NCBI RefSeq assembly: GCF_000220065.1
Contig: NZ_AFQU01000001.1
Location: 930,001 to 994,000 of the forward strand
From: Streptococcus sp. oral taxon 056 str. F0418
GTDB taxonomy: Bacteria > Bacillota > Bacilli > Lactobacillales > Streptococcaceae
Reading direction: 5' to 3'
Length of the DNA stretch: 64,000 nucleotides
Shown: in pieces, positions 25,923-37,122 of the stretch
Layout of the letters: each line of letters begins with the position of its first letter
Numbering within the stretch: position 1 is the first letter of the stretch
Position numbers and translations under genes: made by a program
Notes under the pieces: generated by a model
Databases searched by the model: none
What the model saw: only the letters and a program-made list of their open reading frames with translations
Told to the model about the DNA's origin: nothing

Positions 25923-27129
25923 CGATGAGAAAAATATTGTAGATTATTTATTTAAAACGATTAATTGGAGAAAGCATGGATTCCAAGAAGTTGTTTCCTT
26001 TACCAGCTCAAAAGAAGTCCTCTTTCGAATCGAAAAAGGCGAATCTCCCAATCTACTCTTAACAGACATTCGTATGCCAGAGGTCAGCGGTTTGGACTTG
26101 GCACAACGAATCGATCCACTAACAAAAGTTGTGATTATATCAGGATACTCTGACTTTACATATGCCCAACAAGCTATTCGCTATGGAGTTGTAGACTATT
26201 TACTAAAACCAGTATTTCCAGAGGAACTTGAAGAACTCATTGAGAAAATTATGCCTCAACTTTCTATTAAAAAAGTACTAGAAGATGTTGATAGCAAATT
26301 ATTTTATCTCAGTTTATTGTCAGGAAATTTACCTCAAGAACCTGACTCCCTTTCTTATTGGCAGCACTTATTAAATGGAGGGTATGTACTAAAACAAGCT
26401 CGCCTTGATGAAGAGAGATTTCTGCCATTTTGCCTAAATGAGTTTGAGTTTGGTTTTGTTTTAGAAGAATACAATCGTCAATGTAAAGAGCCTATCCGAG
26501 AACTGTTTGACATCATTTTTCAAACAGATTTTAAAGAGCCTATCCAGCGGCATGAATGGACCAAAGACCTTGTCCAACAACAAGATTGGAGGAGCCTGCT
26601 AGAACAACTGGATAAACTCGATGTAAATAGTACCAGTGCTCAATCTATATTTCTCAAACTTAATATCCTATATCATATCTATAAGCATTTCCCGTTTCTT
26701 TTACAAGAATTTGATGTATCACAGACCATTCATCTGGCTCTAGCAGATAACCTAGATCGTTGGCTACAAAATCTGCTACCGCTCTCTAATCACCTAACAC
26801 AAGATGCAGCTATTAATATCTCTTCACTGCAATCCTATATCTTAGAAAATCTTGACAGCCCCTTATCTCTAGAGATATTAGCGGACAAAGTTCATATCCA
26901 CCCAACCTATCTATCTAAAATATATAAGGAGAAAACTGGAGAAAATCTATCTCAGTTCATCCTTGAACAACGCCTACAGAAAATGAAGAAGTTACTTCTA
27001 ACAACAAGCTTAAAAATCAAAACAATCACAGAATTAGTTGGCTATCAAAAACCTCAAAATATTAATGATTTTTTCAAGAAACGTTTTGGGCACAATCCTA
27101 GTGATTACCGCCGAATCTTTAAAAAATAA
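25903..27129 (+). CDS. Response regulator, YesN type with AraC DNA-binding domain
   Basis: A 408-residue response regulator. The receiver domain has the acidic pocket (VDDEKN), the phospho-acceptor Asp in LLTDIRMPEVSG, and the switch Lys in VDYLLKPV. A 170-residue helical linker leads to a C-terminal AraC-type double helix-turn-helix (LEILADKVHIHPTYLSKIYKE and a second repeat ending YQKPQNINDFFKKRFGHNPS). It overlaps the kinase gene by 20 bases, so the two are made together. The expected target is the glycan-use locus upstream; this is inferred from position. Confidence 0.9.
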   Translation: MKCWIVDDEKNIVDYLFKTINWRKHGFQEVVSFTSSKEVLFRIEKGESPNLLLTDIRMPEVSGLDLAQRIDPLTKVVIISGYSDFTYAQQAIRYGVVDYLLKPVFPEELEELIEKIMPQLSIKKVLEDVDSKLFYLSLLSGNLPQEPDSLSYWQHLLNGGYVLKQARLDEERFLPFCLNEFEFGFVLEEYNRQCKEPIRELFDIIFQTDFKEPIQRHEWTKDLVQQQDWRSLLEQLDKLDVNSTSAQSIFLKLNILYHIYKHFPFLLQEFDVSQTIHLALADNLDRWLQNLLPLSNHLTQDAAINISSLQSYILENLDSPLSLEILADKVHIHPTYLSKIYKEKTGENLSQFILEQRLQKMKKLLLTTSLKIKTITELVGYQKPQNINDFFKKRFGHNPSDYRRIFKK

Positions 27130-27130
27130 A

Positions 27131-27166
27131 CCTCGCTGGATTAATGTGCTCCAAGCGAGGCTTTTT

Positions 27167-27168
<2 letters not shown>
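27131..27168. terminator. Terminator between the response regulator and proS
   Basis: CCTCGCTTGG-type stem: CCTCGCTGG with CCAAGCGAGG, then a T run. It lies between convergent genes and overlaps the proS stop region. Confidence 0.85.
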
Positions 27169-29053
<1,885 letters not shown>

Positions 29054-29082
29054 TTATCTAAACTTCATATCATGTAGCTTGA

Positions 29083-30345
29083 TCAGAAGAATGTACGCAT
29101 GATATCATTCCAAGTCACAGCAATCATAAGAATCACCATAATAGCAACACCTGCTAAGGTAACATAGGTCTCTGTTTCTCTCTTAAGCGGTTTTCTGCGA
29201 ATAGCCTCGAGAATATTGAGCACGATTTTCCCTCCATCAAGAGCTGGAATAGGAATCAAGTTGAAAATACCGATATTAATAGACAACAAGGCCAAAAGCC
29301 CAATAACCTGATTTAAACCAGCTTGCGCCGCTTGACTGCTGACACGGAAAATAGCAACTGGTCCACCTAGCTGGTTGAGACTTGGATGGAAAATCAAATT
29401 CTTTAACGCATTTAAAATCCGAAAAGCCGCATCCCAAGCCATGGTAAGTCCTCCAGCCAACATAGATAGAAGATCTGATTTCATACCTGGTGTGACACCG
29501 AGCAGGTAACGGTCGCCTTCTTTTTGGGGCGTGACAGCTATCTCCTTCGTCTCATTGCCACTTTTAATCGTCAAATCAAGCTTCGGATTCTTTTGATTTT
29601 TCGTTTCCTTCTCCACAGCTCGTGTCAAATCATTCCAATTTGAGACTTCAGTTTGACCAACTTTAAGAATCTGATCATTATTTTGCACACCAGCTTGTGC
29701 CAAAACGCCATCTGATGTGACGCGAATATGATTACTAGCAAGATCTTGCACTCCACCTTGTAAAGCAATCAAGACCCAGAAAGCCACAATCCCTAAGATA
29801 AAATTATTCATAGGACCTGCAAAGTTAGTGATTAGGCGCCCCCAAATCGTAGCATTCTGATATTGCACATCTAACGGAGCGATGCGCACTTCGGTTCCGT
29901 CTGCTTCTACAACAGTTGCATCATGATCTACGGAGTAGGTCTTGCTTTCTTCTAAGACCAAACCAGTGATTTCCAGTTTGTCTTCAAAATCAAAGCTAGT
30001 TACGTTCATTGGCAGAGCTGTCTGATCGATTTTCTTACCAGACAAATTGATACGTACAACTTTTCCTTCTTCGTTAAGCGTCAAGCTAACAGGAGTCCCT
30101 GTTTTAATTTCTGTTGTATCATCACTCCAACCAGCCATACGAACATATCCTCCCAAAGGAAGAATCCGAATTGTATAAGCCGTACCATCTTTACCTATAT
30201 GAGCAAAGATTTTAGGTCCCATTCCAATGGCAAATTCTCGAACGAGAATACCAGACCTTTTCGCAAAATAGAAATGTCCAAATTCATGGACGACAACAAT
30301 TATACCAAAGACAATGATAAAGGTGATAATTCCCATGATTCCCAT
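29083..30345 (-). CDS. rseP: RIP metalloprotease RseP/Eep
   Basis: A membrane-embedded site-2 zinc protease of 420 residues. The HEFGH zinc motif lies in the first membrane segment ([16 protein letters not shown]), the third zinc ligand motif in [13 protein letters not shown], and a PDZ domain between them (about residues 200-285). In streptococci and enterococci the homologue Eep trims signal peptides and peptide pheromones, besides cleaving anti-sigma factors. Two start codons (30345 and 30336) are possible. It lies between cdsA and proS, as usual. Confidence 0.95.
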   Translation of the reverse strand: MGIMGIITFIIVFGIIVVVHEFGHFYFAKRSGILVREFAIGMGPKIFAHIGKDGTAYTIRILPLGGYVRMAGWSDDTTEIKTGTPVSLTLNEEGKVVRINLSGKKIDQTALPMNVTSFDFEDKLEITGLVLEESKTYSVDHDATVVEADGTEVRIAPLDVQYQNATIWGRLITNFAGPMNNFILGIVAFWVLIALQGGVQDLASNHIRVTSDGVLAQAGVQNNDQILKVGQTEVSNWNDLTRAVEKETKNQKNPKLDLTIKSGNETKEIAVTPQKEGDRYLLGVTPGMKSDLLSMLAGGLTMAWDAAFRILNALKNLIFHPSLNQLGGPVAIFRVSSQAAQAGLNQVIGLLALLSINIGIFNLIPIPALDGGKIVLNILEAIRRKPLKRETETYVTLAGVAIMVILMIAVTWNDIMRTFF

Positions 30346-30463
30346 ATTGTTCTGATACGCATCCCTTTCTAAATTCTAGCTATAAATAGATCAAAGAGGC
30401 TGGAATAAACCTCCTGTTCTCTTTGATCATTTTTAACGATTTCGCTTTACTAAATCAAGATGG

Positions 30464-31266
30464 TTAGAATAGACCTAATACTCGCATCAAAGGAAAAACA
30501 AACAATAGGCTATCAAAACGATCTAAAACACCGCCATGCCCTGGAATGAACTTCCCAGAATCTTTGACTCCATAGTGACGCTTTATTGCGCTTTCCACCA
30601 AATCACCAAATTGACCTGCCAAGCTAAAGAAAATTGAGTAAATAACTAACAACCACTGACTGTGCGGAGCAGCAACTGCAGCATCAAAAAAGACGAAAAT
30701 AGATGTGACTAACATAGCAGACAAAATCCCTCCAAGAGCACCTTCAATGGTCTTGTTAGGTGAGATAGTCGGTGCTAGTTTACGAGTGCCAAAGCGTCGT
30801 CCAGCAAGATAGGCACCACTATCCGTAGCCCAAACAATAAAGAGAGCCAAGAGCACCTTATCCAAACCAGCGATCCGCGCATCCAATAAAGCATTGAATC
30901 CAGAGCCAACATAAAAGCTCACCGCGATAGGATACACCACATCATCAAAAGTATAGGTTTTTCCAAAAACTGTAGAACCCAGCAGTAAAAAACAACTAAA
31001 GTATAGGCAACCACATTGCCATCAATTGGCAAGAAAGTAAAATAATACTCAATTGGAACAGCCAAGACAAAAGCTGCCAGCATAGCCAGCATTCCTTCTA
31101 GCGTAGCAGTAGCCAAGCCTTTCATTCGGAGCAACTCATGCACAGCTAACATAGCTAAGAGGCCAACTCCTATCTGAAAAACAACCCCTCCTAATACAAC
31201 TAGGGGAAGGAAAATCGCAAGCGCAACTCCCGCAAAAATCAATCTCGTTTGTAATTCCTTATCCAT
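30464..31266 (-). pseudogene. cdsA: Phosphatidate cytidylyltransferase, frameshifted in this sequence
   Basis: CdsA makes CDP-diacylglycerol from phosphatidate and CTP and is essential for phospholipid synthesis. The first 100 residues are read in one frame (MDKELQTRLIFAGVALAIF...) and the rest, with the signature KLAPTISPNKTIEGALGG and GDLVESAIKRHYGVKDSG, in another. The break is at the run of six T on the minus strand (plus strand 30987-30992). One more T restores LVVFLLGSTVFGKTY and a protein of about 267 residues, the normal size. As the gene is essential, a sequencing or assembly error, or slippage at the homopolymer, is more likely than true loss. The ATG at 31266 directly follows uppS. 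Confidence 0.85.
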
Positions 31267-31274
31267 AAACTCTC

Positions 31275-32024
31275 CTAAACACCACCGAAGCGTCTCTGAC
31301 GTTTGCTATATTCTTCGATAGCTTCTTTTAATGATTTTTCATCAAAATCCGGCCACAAGGTCTTGGTGAAATACAGCTCACTATATGCACTTTGCCAAGG
31401 CAAAAAATTACTAAGCCGCAATTCTCCACTCGTTCGGATGATCAAATCTGGATCTCTCAAAACACGAGGCAATGTACTCGTTTGAAGATAGTCTCCTATC
31501 ATCTCCTCGTTAATATCACCTGGATTAAATTTTGCATCCAATACTTCTTGAGCAATATTTCGAATAGCTTGGGTTAACTCTGCACGGCCTCCATAATTGA
31601 GAGCAAAGTTCAAAATCAATCCAGTATTGAGCTTGGTCAATTCTTCTGCTTTAAGCAAAGCTTGATAGGTCTCTCTTGGCAATCTCGCCACGTCACCAAT
31701 CATTTGAATTTTTACATTATTTTTATGTAGCTCGGGCACGTAGCGATCGTAAAATTCAACCGGCAAATTCATAATAAACTTGACTTCTTTTTCCGGCCTC
31801 GCCCAATTTTCTGTCGAAAAGGCATAAACCGTTAAAACCTGCACTCCCATTTCTTTAGCAGCAATGGTAACTTCTTGTAAAGCTTCCATACCAGCCTTAT
31901 GCCCAAAGACACGTGGTTGCATCCGTTTCTTAGCCCATCGACCATTCCCATCCATAATGATCCCAATATGCTTAGGTACCTGTAGAGGAATGTTTATTTT
32001 TTCTTTTTTCTTAAAGTGAAACAT
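31275..32024 (-). CDS. uppS: Undecaprenyl diphosphate synthase
   Basis: A cis-prenyltransferase that builds undecaprenyl diphosphate, the lipid carrier for cell-wall units. The catalytic P-loop is clear (HIGIIMDGNGRWAKKR), as are AFSTENWARP, ILNFALNYGGRAEL and the C-terminal RTSGELRLSNFLPWQSAYSE. At 249 residues it has the usual length. It is 8 bases before cdsA and probably co-transcribed with it, rseP and proS. Confidence 0.97.
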   Translation of the reverse strand: MFHFKKKEKINIPLQVPKHIGIIMDGNGRWAKKRMQPRVFGHKAGMEALQEVTIAAKEMGVQVLTVYAFSTENWARPEKEVKFIMNLPVEFYDRYVPELHKNNVKIQMIGDVARLPRETYQALLKAEELTKLNTGLILNFALNYGGRAELTQAIRNIAQEVLDAKFNPGDINEEMIGDYLQTSTLPRVLRDPDLIIRTSGELRLSNFLPWQSAYSELYFTKTLWPDFDEKSLKEAIEEYSKRQRRFGGV

Positions 32025-32477
32025 AGCTTTATCCTAAAATTTAATCATTTTATTATACCATAAATCTTGTAAAAGTGTGTGTTTGGTACGTTTTGAGCTC
32101 AAATTATCTGTTCTATCATTAATCCGTTTTCTTTTGAGTATTACATCGTAAATCGTAGATAGAACAATAAAGTAAGACAAATGATATAACTAGTCCCGAA
32201 TAGAGTACTTGTATTATTTTCACAAGATTTGGCGATCTTTTTTTATTTGTTTCATTACTTGGATCGTTCATTCTACTAGTTTTCCACACTATGTTATGAG
32301 ACTTTCCAATAAATTGTTAAATATAAATTTAAAAATTCACTTTATTTTTTTAATAGAATTACGAATAGTCTATTTGAGAGAATAAAAATACACTCATCTA
32401 ATTTCTATTTTTCGGAACGCTTTCTCTACTATTACTACTATTAGCATATATTGTAAAAAAGAAATGGAGATTACTCT
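32025..32477. other. 453-base AT-rich stretch upstream of uppS
   Basis: Holds one possible minus-strand small ORF (32119-32271) and otherwise nothing I can name. The uppS promoter must lie in it but no clear consensus was found. Confidence 0.4.
32119..32271 (-). CDS. Possible 50-residue membrane peptide
   Basis: An ATG at 32271 opens a frame of 50 residues. A polar, basic N-terminus (MNDPSNETNKKRSPN) leads into one membrane helix (IIQVLYSGLVISFVLLYCSI) and a charged tail (YDLRCNTQKKTD). The organisation looks like a real single-pass peptide, but the ribosome binding site is weak (GGAAAAC 7 bases away) and I know no family. Confidence 0.35.
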   Translation of the reverse strand: MNDPSNETNKKRSPNLVKIIQVLYSGLVISFVLLYCSIYDLRCNTQKKTD

Positions 32478-32741
32478 ATGAAAAGCTATTTACAACAAAT
32501 CACCTATGCCAGCCTGACTTGGCTGTTAGCTTTCATTACAGATTCTGGGATTGAACTATTTCAGATTTACAATGATACACGAACAACTCTAATGGGACTA
32601 CAAATCCAGAACATTGATACAAAAGAAACAGTGACTAATTTCTTTTCCCTGACCCCACGTTTCTACTTCATTTATCTTGCCGTCGTATTTATCTGGCTAA
32701 GTATTTATTCACTTAATAGAAAATATAGAGTTCATGCATAA
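32478..32741 (+). CDS. Small hypothetical membrane protein
   Basis: An 87-residue protein with two hydrophobic segments (YASLTWLLAFITDSGIELF and FYFIYLAVVFIWLSIYSL) around a polar loop and a basic end (NRKYRVHA). AATGGAG lies 8 bases before the ATG. It is a lone plus-strand gene between uppS and yajC, both on the minus strand. I do not recognise a family; the good start site and membrane pattern support it being translated. Confidence 0.5.
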   Translation: MKSYLQQITYASLTWLLAFITDSGIELFQIYNDTRTTLMGLQIQNIDTKETVTNFFSLTPRFYFIYLAVVFIWLSIYSLNRKYRVHA

Positions 32742-32803
32742 TGTGGTTTTACTATTTTTAACTTTGACTTAGGAATAACAATCCTTTGTTCCACCTGTCC
32801 AAT

Positions 32804-32980
32804 TTAAATATATTTACAGAATTTCTTGATTGCTTCCTCTATAGCCCTATTCCTATTATTAGGCTTCGTTCTGCCAGGGGAATCTATTGTTAGAGTTTCT
32901 TCTTCATTTTGTCTCAAACTTATTTGCCAAACGCTTTTATAAACAAAAAGAATCTGAGGATTTCCTCTGATTCTTTCGTC
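32804..32980 (-). pseudogene. Open frame remnant after yajC
   Basis: Directly after the yajC stop and in the same frame there are 58 open codons ending at TAA 32804. The latter part (SVWQISLRQNEEETLTIDSP, RAIEEAIKKFCKYI) looks protein-like. There is no start codon with a ribosome binding site, and a terminator hairpin lies at its beginning. It may be the end of a decayed gene. Confidence 0.25.
32945..32976 (-). terminator. Terminator of yajC
   Basis: On the minus strand AGAATCAGAGG pairs with CCTCAGATTCT (loop AAAT), followed by TTTTTG. Confidence 0.8.
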
Positions 32981-33276
32981 CTATTCTTCAATAGCTGATT
33001 CTTCAGATGCTTCTGCTTCTGCTTGAGGCAAAACAGTCTTGATAGCTGTCAATTCAAATGTCAAATAAACGCCATCAACATCCAAAACAACCGTACGTTT
33101 GTCTGTATCGACTTCATCGACTGTTCCGTACAAGCCACCAATCGTGATTACTTCGTAACCTTTTTGAAGTTTGTTCAAGCTCTCCATCCGTTTTTCTGCT
33201 TGTTTTTTTGCGTGCGGTTCATGTAGAAAATCAATCCTGCCATAACCACAAACATGATAATCATTTGGATTCCCAT
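32981..33276 (-). pseudogene. yajC: Preprotein translocase subunit YajC, frameshifted in this sequence
   Basis: YajC is a small single-pass membrane protein associated with the Sec translocon. The ATG at 33276, behind AAAGGAG, starts a typical N-terminal membrane segment (MIIMFVVMAGLIFYMNRTQK). The frame then goes wrong at a run of seven A on the minus strand (plus strand 33203-33209). The remainder (RMESLNKLQKGYEVITIGG, GTVDEVDTDKRTVVL) continues in another frame. One additional A restores NRTQKKQAEKRMESLNK and about 98 residues, the family's usual size. As with cdsA, the lesion is a single-base loss in a homopolymer, so an assembly error is a strong possibility. Confidence 0.85.
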
Positions 33277-33430
33277 AGTCGTCTCCTTTTGTTTTTGTGT
33301 CTTCATCACTATATCAAATTTTTGGTATTTTTACAAGAGAGGACAGCCATTTCTGACCAAAATCAAAAGAAGTAAAGCACAATACTGCGCTTTACTTCCA
33401 TATTTTCTGATCAATATTTTACTTAGTAAG

Positions 33431-35551
33431 TTATCTATTTTCTGGCATTTCCTCTATAACAAGTTCGCCATCTTTGATATCCGCCAACAAATGCTTAGCA
33501 TCTAAATGATCCAAGTGGAAATCAGTCACTTTGTCACGGATTTGTTGCTCGATGACTCTACGGAGTGGACGAACACCCATCACTTGATCATAACCAGCAT
33601 CGCGCAAGAATTCCTTCGCCGCATCAGACACAGCCAGATCGATTTCTTTCTTGCTCAAGGTTTTATTCACTTCGATTAACATTAGATCCACAATTTCCAT
33701 CAGATCTTCCTTCTTGAGATGAGAGAACTCAATCACTGCATTGAAACGATTGAGGAACTCTGGACGGAAATAATGTTTAAGTCGTTCCATCAAATCAGGT
33801 TTTTCTGCGTCTTCTTCCAGACCTGCTTCATAACCGAATCCAGCATTGGAAGTCGCAATGATAACCGTGTTCTTAAAGTTGACAGTATTTCCTTGACCAT
33901 CTGTCAAACGACCGTCATCCAGAACTTGAAGGAGAAGGGTAATCACTTGTGGATCAGCCTTTTCAATCTCATCCAAGAGAATGATAGAGTATGGATTGCG
34001 ACGGACACGCTCAGTCAGAGTGTTGTTATTGTCATCATATCCGACATAGCCCGCAGTCGTACCAATCAGCTTGGAAACGGCAGTTCGATCAGAGTACTCG
34101 GACATATCTAGACGGATAATCGCTTCCTTGGTACCGAACATATCCAGAGCCAGTTGCTTAGCCAACTCAGTCTTACCGACACCTGTCGGTCCAACAAATA
34201 GGAAGCTTCCGATTGGACGGTTACCTTCATCAAAACCTGCACGATTTCGGCGGATAGCTCTAGCCACGGCTTCTACAGCCTTGTTTTGGCCAATCACCTT
34301 GGCTTTGAGGCGGTCATTCATACCTTTGAGACGCTCAATATCCGTAGCTCCCATTTGAGATACTGGCACTCCTGTCATTCGCTCAACAGACTCTGCTACA
34401 TCGTTGACTGTTGCCGTTACTTTCATATCTTCAGTATGGTTCTGCATTTTCTTTTCAAGCTCTTCGATACGAATCTTGGTATTTAGAGCTGCTTCGAAAT
34501 CTTCTTTTTCTACGGCTGCTTCCTGCTTAGCCTTTTGCTCTTCGATTTCGCGTTCAACCGCATGAACATCAGTCACTGGATGCTGAGCTGCCAAGTGAGC
34601 CGCAGTCACGTCAACTAAGTCAATCGCCTTATCAGGCAGACTGCGTTGTGGAATATACTGAATAGAATAGTCCACGGCTGCTTTTAGTACCTCATCCGGT
34701 AGCATAACATTGTGATGTTGCTCGTAAAGATCTCGAATTCCTTGAAGAATTTTATACGTATCCTCTGCAGACGGCGCATTGACTTTAACTTCATTGAAAC
34801 GACGGGCCAAAGCTGCATTTTTGAGAATAGTATTACGGTACTCGTCTTGAGTAGTAGCCCCGATAACGGTCAACTCACCACGAGAAAGTGCCGGTTTGAG
34901 AATATCCGCCATGCCTTTAGAGCCACTATCTCCGCCGATAGATCCTGCTCCTAGGATTTGGTGGATTTCATCAAAGAAGAGGATAATGTTGCCTGCTTCC
35001 TTGACTTCATTGACCAAGTTTTGGATATTTTCTTCAAAGCTACCACGATATTGGGTACCAGCTTCTAGACCAGAAATATCAACAGAGATAATTTCTTTGT
35101 TCTTGATGGCTGCTGGTACATCACCATTGACGATAGCTTGAGCCAATCCTTCTACGACAGCTGTCTTACCAACTCCGGCATCTCCGACCAATACTGGATT
35201 ATTCTTAGTACGACGAGAAAGGATTTCAGCTGTTTCTTGGATTTCCTTATTGCGCCCAATGACTGGATCTAACTTGCCATCACGCGCTTCTTGGGTCAGA
35301 TTACGACCCAGCTTAGCCAGGATACCATCCTGCTTAGGTCCATGAGCAGCAGTTTGTCCAGTCTGCTCACCTGTTCCTTGACCAGGCAGTTGACCTGTAG
35401 CTCGGTAATGTGCAAACTCTTCTGGTGTCACTTCTCGGCCGTTAATTAGGTAGCGACGGCTTTCACTATTATAACCACGCATCCCTCCCATTAATTGATT
35501 AAATAAGTCATCCATATTATTAAAATTATTGTAATTATTATTCATATTCAT
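33431..35551 (-). CDS. clpL: ATP-dependent chaperone ClpL
   Basis: A HSP100/Clp ATPase of 706 residues, found in lactic acid bacteria and staphylococci, which disaggregates proteins under heat stress without ClpP. It has the short ClpL N-terminus rich in Asn, Met and Gly ([20 protein letters not shown]) and lacks the zinc finger of ClpE. Two AAA+ modules follow: Walker [14 protein letters not shown] (about 125) and [13 protein letters not shown] (about 445), with a short middle coiled coil (about 335-385) between them. The start at 35551 follows AAGAGG. A near-consensus sigma-A promoter lies upstream, with no CIRCE or clear CtsR box. Confidence 0.93.
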   Translation of the reverse strand: MNMNNNYNNFNNMDDLFNQLMGGMRGYNSESRRYLINGREVTPEEFAHYRATGQLPGQGTGEQTGQTAAHGPKQDGILAKLGRNLTQEARDGKLDPVIGRNKEIQETAEILSRRTKNNPVLVGDAGVGKTAVVEGLAQAIVNGDVPAAIKNKEIISVDISGLEAGTQYRGSFEENIQNLVNEVKEAGNIILFFDEIHQILGAGSIGGDSGSKGMADILKPALSRGELTVIGATTQDEYRNTILKNAALARRFNEVKVNAPSAEDTYKILQGIRDLYEQHHNVMLPDEVLKAAVDYSIQYIPQRSLPDKAIDLVDVTAAHLAAQHPVTDVHAVEREIEEQKAKQEAAVEKEDFEAALNTKIRIEELEKKMQNHTEDMKVTATVNDVAESVERMTGVPVSQMGATDIERLKGMNDRLKAKVIGQNKAVEAVARAIRRNRAGFDEGNRPIGSFLFVGPTGVGKTELAKQLALDMFGTKEAIIRLDMSEYSDRTAVSKLIGTTAGYVGYDDNNNTLTERVRRNPYSIILLDEIEKADPQVITLLLQVLDDGRLTDGQGNTVNFKNTVIIATSNAGFGYEAGLEEDAEKPDLMERLKHYFRPEFLNRFNAVIEFSHLKKEDLMEIVDLMLIEVNKTLSKKEIDLAVSDAAKEFLRDAGYDQVMGVRPLRRVIEQQIRDKVTDFHLDHLDAKHLLADIKDGELVIEEMPENR

Positions 35552-35611
35552 ACCTCTTCATTTTCAAGAATTGCAAACGAATTTTTGATTTATTTTTCGT
35601 TTACATTTGTA

Positions 35612-35640
35612 ATTGTAACATGGTACGAAAGAGATGTCAA
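35612..35640 (-). promoter_or_regulatory. Promoter of clpL
   Basis: On the minus strand TTGACA (35640-35635) and TACAAT (35617-35612) are spaced by 17 bases. The 60-base leader to the start codon shows no tandem heptamer of the CtsR type. Confidence 0.8.
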
Positions 35641-35737
35641 TAAAATATGCTCAAATTTTCAAAAAAAATTTACATGTGTAATCAATTTTCTATTTTAAAT
35701 GTTTTTATACAACTATTAGCATTTTCTATACAATTTA

Positions 35738-35775
35738 AAAAGACCTGTAATCATAAGATACACAGGCCCTTTTTT
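35738..35775 (-). terminator. Terminator of the iron alcohol dehydrogenase gene
   Basis: On the minus strand CCTGT and ACAGG arms, with flanking A and T runs, directly downstream of the gene's stop. Confidence 0.65.
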
Positions 35776-35790
35776 ATATCATTTTTATTT

Positions 35791-36942
35791 CTAGAACAAC
35801 TCTTTATAGAAAGCGATGGTTTCTTCTAAAGTAGGCATGAATGGGTTGCCCGGCGCGCAGGCATCAATCAAGGCATTCTTAGATAGGTAATCAAAGTCAA
35901 AGTCTTTTTCTTCGATACCAAGTTCAGTGAGTTTCTTCGGAATGCCAACTGTTTCTGATAATTTCTCTATTTCAGAAATAGCGTAAGCTGCGCATTCTTC
36001 ATCTGTCTTACCTTCAATTTGTAGTCCCAAAGCCTTGGCAACGTTACGGAAAGCTTCTGGTACTCGTTTGGCATTCTCACGCTCGACGACCGGCAAAAGC
36101 ATCGCACAGCAAACTCCGTGAGGCAATTTATAAACCGCACCAAGTTGGTGAGCCATTGAGTGAACATAACCTAGTCCAGCATTATTAAAAGACATACCGC
36201 CTAGGAAAATAGCATTGACCATGCCTTCACGTGCTTCAATATCATGTCCATTCGCAACTGCACGAGGTAGATATTCCTTGATAAGTTCGATCGCTCCGAT
36301 GGATAATTTTTTAGTCACACCATATGCTCCAGGCGTTACCAAAGCCTCAACAGCGTGGGTAAGAGCATCCATACCTGTTGCTGCTGTTAGAGCAGCAGGT
36401 TTTGAAACCATGAGTTCTGGATCATTCACAGATATCAACGCTAAGCTATTTTTATCCACCATTACCATCTTAACCTTGCGCTCTTCATCCGTGATAACAT
36501 AGTTGATTGTGATTTCAGCTGAAGTTCCCGCTGTAGTGTTAATAGCTACTACTGGTAGGCCTTTCTTCGAAGACTTATGCAAACCTTCATAATCCTGTGG
36601 CTTACCGCCATTTGTCGCGATAACAGAGATACAGCTAGCGGCGTCTTGTGGTGACCCGCCTCCAACACTGATGATAAAGTCACAGTTATTTTCTTTTAGT
36701 GCTGTCACACCATCCATAACATTTTTACAAGTTGGATTTGGTTCTACATCACTAAAGACCACATAATCAATTCCTTCTGCTTCTAGAGGTGCTGTGACTT
36801 GTGGCAAAATATCACTGCCTTCAATAAATTTATCCGTTACTAACAAGGCTTTGCTATAGCCTAATTCCTTGACATAAGGACCTACTTCCTTCACTACGCC
36901 TTTTCCAATAAGGTTGACTGAGGGTACATAAAATGTTGACAT
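35791..36942 (-). CDS. Iron-containing alcohol dehydrogenase, FucO-like
   Basis: A group III NAD-dependent dehydrogenase of 383 residues. The N-terminal Rossmann part carries the NAD motif (IISVGGGSPQDAA). The C-terminal helical part carries the iron ligands (GMDALTHAVEA and HSMAHQLGAVYKLPHG). The family includes lactaldehyde/1,2-propanediol reductase FucO and 1,3-propanediol dehydrogenase. Because fucU lies just upstream on the same strand, a role in fucose breakdown (reduction of lactaldehyde) is likely but not certain. The ATG at 36942 follows AAAAGGAGAA. A gap of 180 bases with its own hairpin separates it from fucU. Confidence 0.85.
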   Translation of the reverse strand: MSTFYVPSVNLIGKGVVKEVGPYVKELGYSKALLVTDKFIEGSDILPQVTAPLEAEGIDYVVFSDVEPNPTCKNVMDGVTALKENNCDFIISVGGGSPQDAASCISVIATNGGKPQDYEGLHKSSKKGLPVVAINTTAGTSAEITINYVITDEERKVKMVMVDKNSLALISVNDPELMVSKPAALTAATGMDALTHAVEALVTPGAYGVTKKLSIGAIELIKEYLPRAVANGHDIEAREGMVNAIFLGGMSFNNAGLGYVHSMAHQLGAVYKLPHGVCCAMLLPVVERENAKRVPEAFRNVAKALGLQIEGKTDEECAAYAISEIEKLSETVGIPKKLTELGIEEKDFDFDYLSKNALIDACAPGNPFMPTLEETIAFYKELF

Positions 36943-37122
36943 AGATTTTCTCCTTTTTATATTGTTAATATAATAATACTACTATTCCAATCTCTTTGCA
37001 AAGATTTTGTGATTTTTTTAACAAAAACATTTATAAAAAATACTAACCTTCCAAAATAAGATAAAGAGCAAGGTGCTCCTTTTCAGAAGCAACCTCGTTC
37101 TTTTTCTTATCTGTTTTACGTG

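Noticed and set aside
30919..31266. cdsA as two separate functional genes
   Set aside because: Neither half is a complete CdsA; one base restores the family's normal length and sequence, so it is a single frameshifted gene.
33254..33505. Plus-strand frame between yajC and clpL
   Set aside because: It overlaps the starts and ends of two real genes and has no ribosome binding site.
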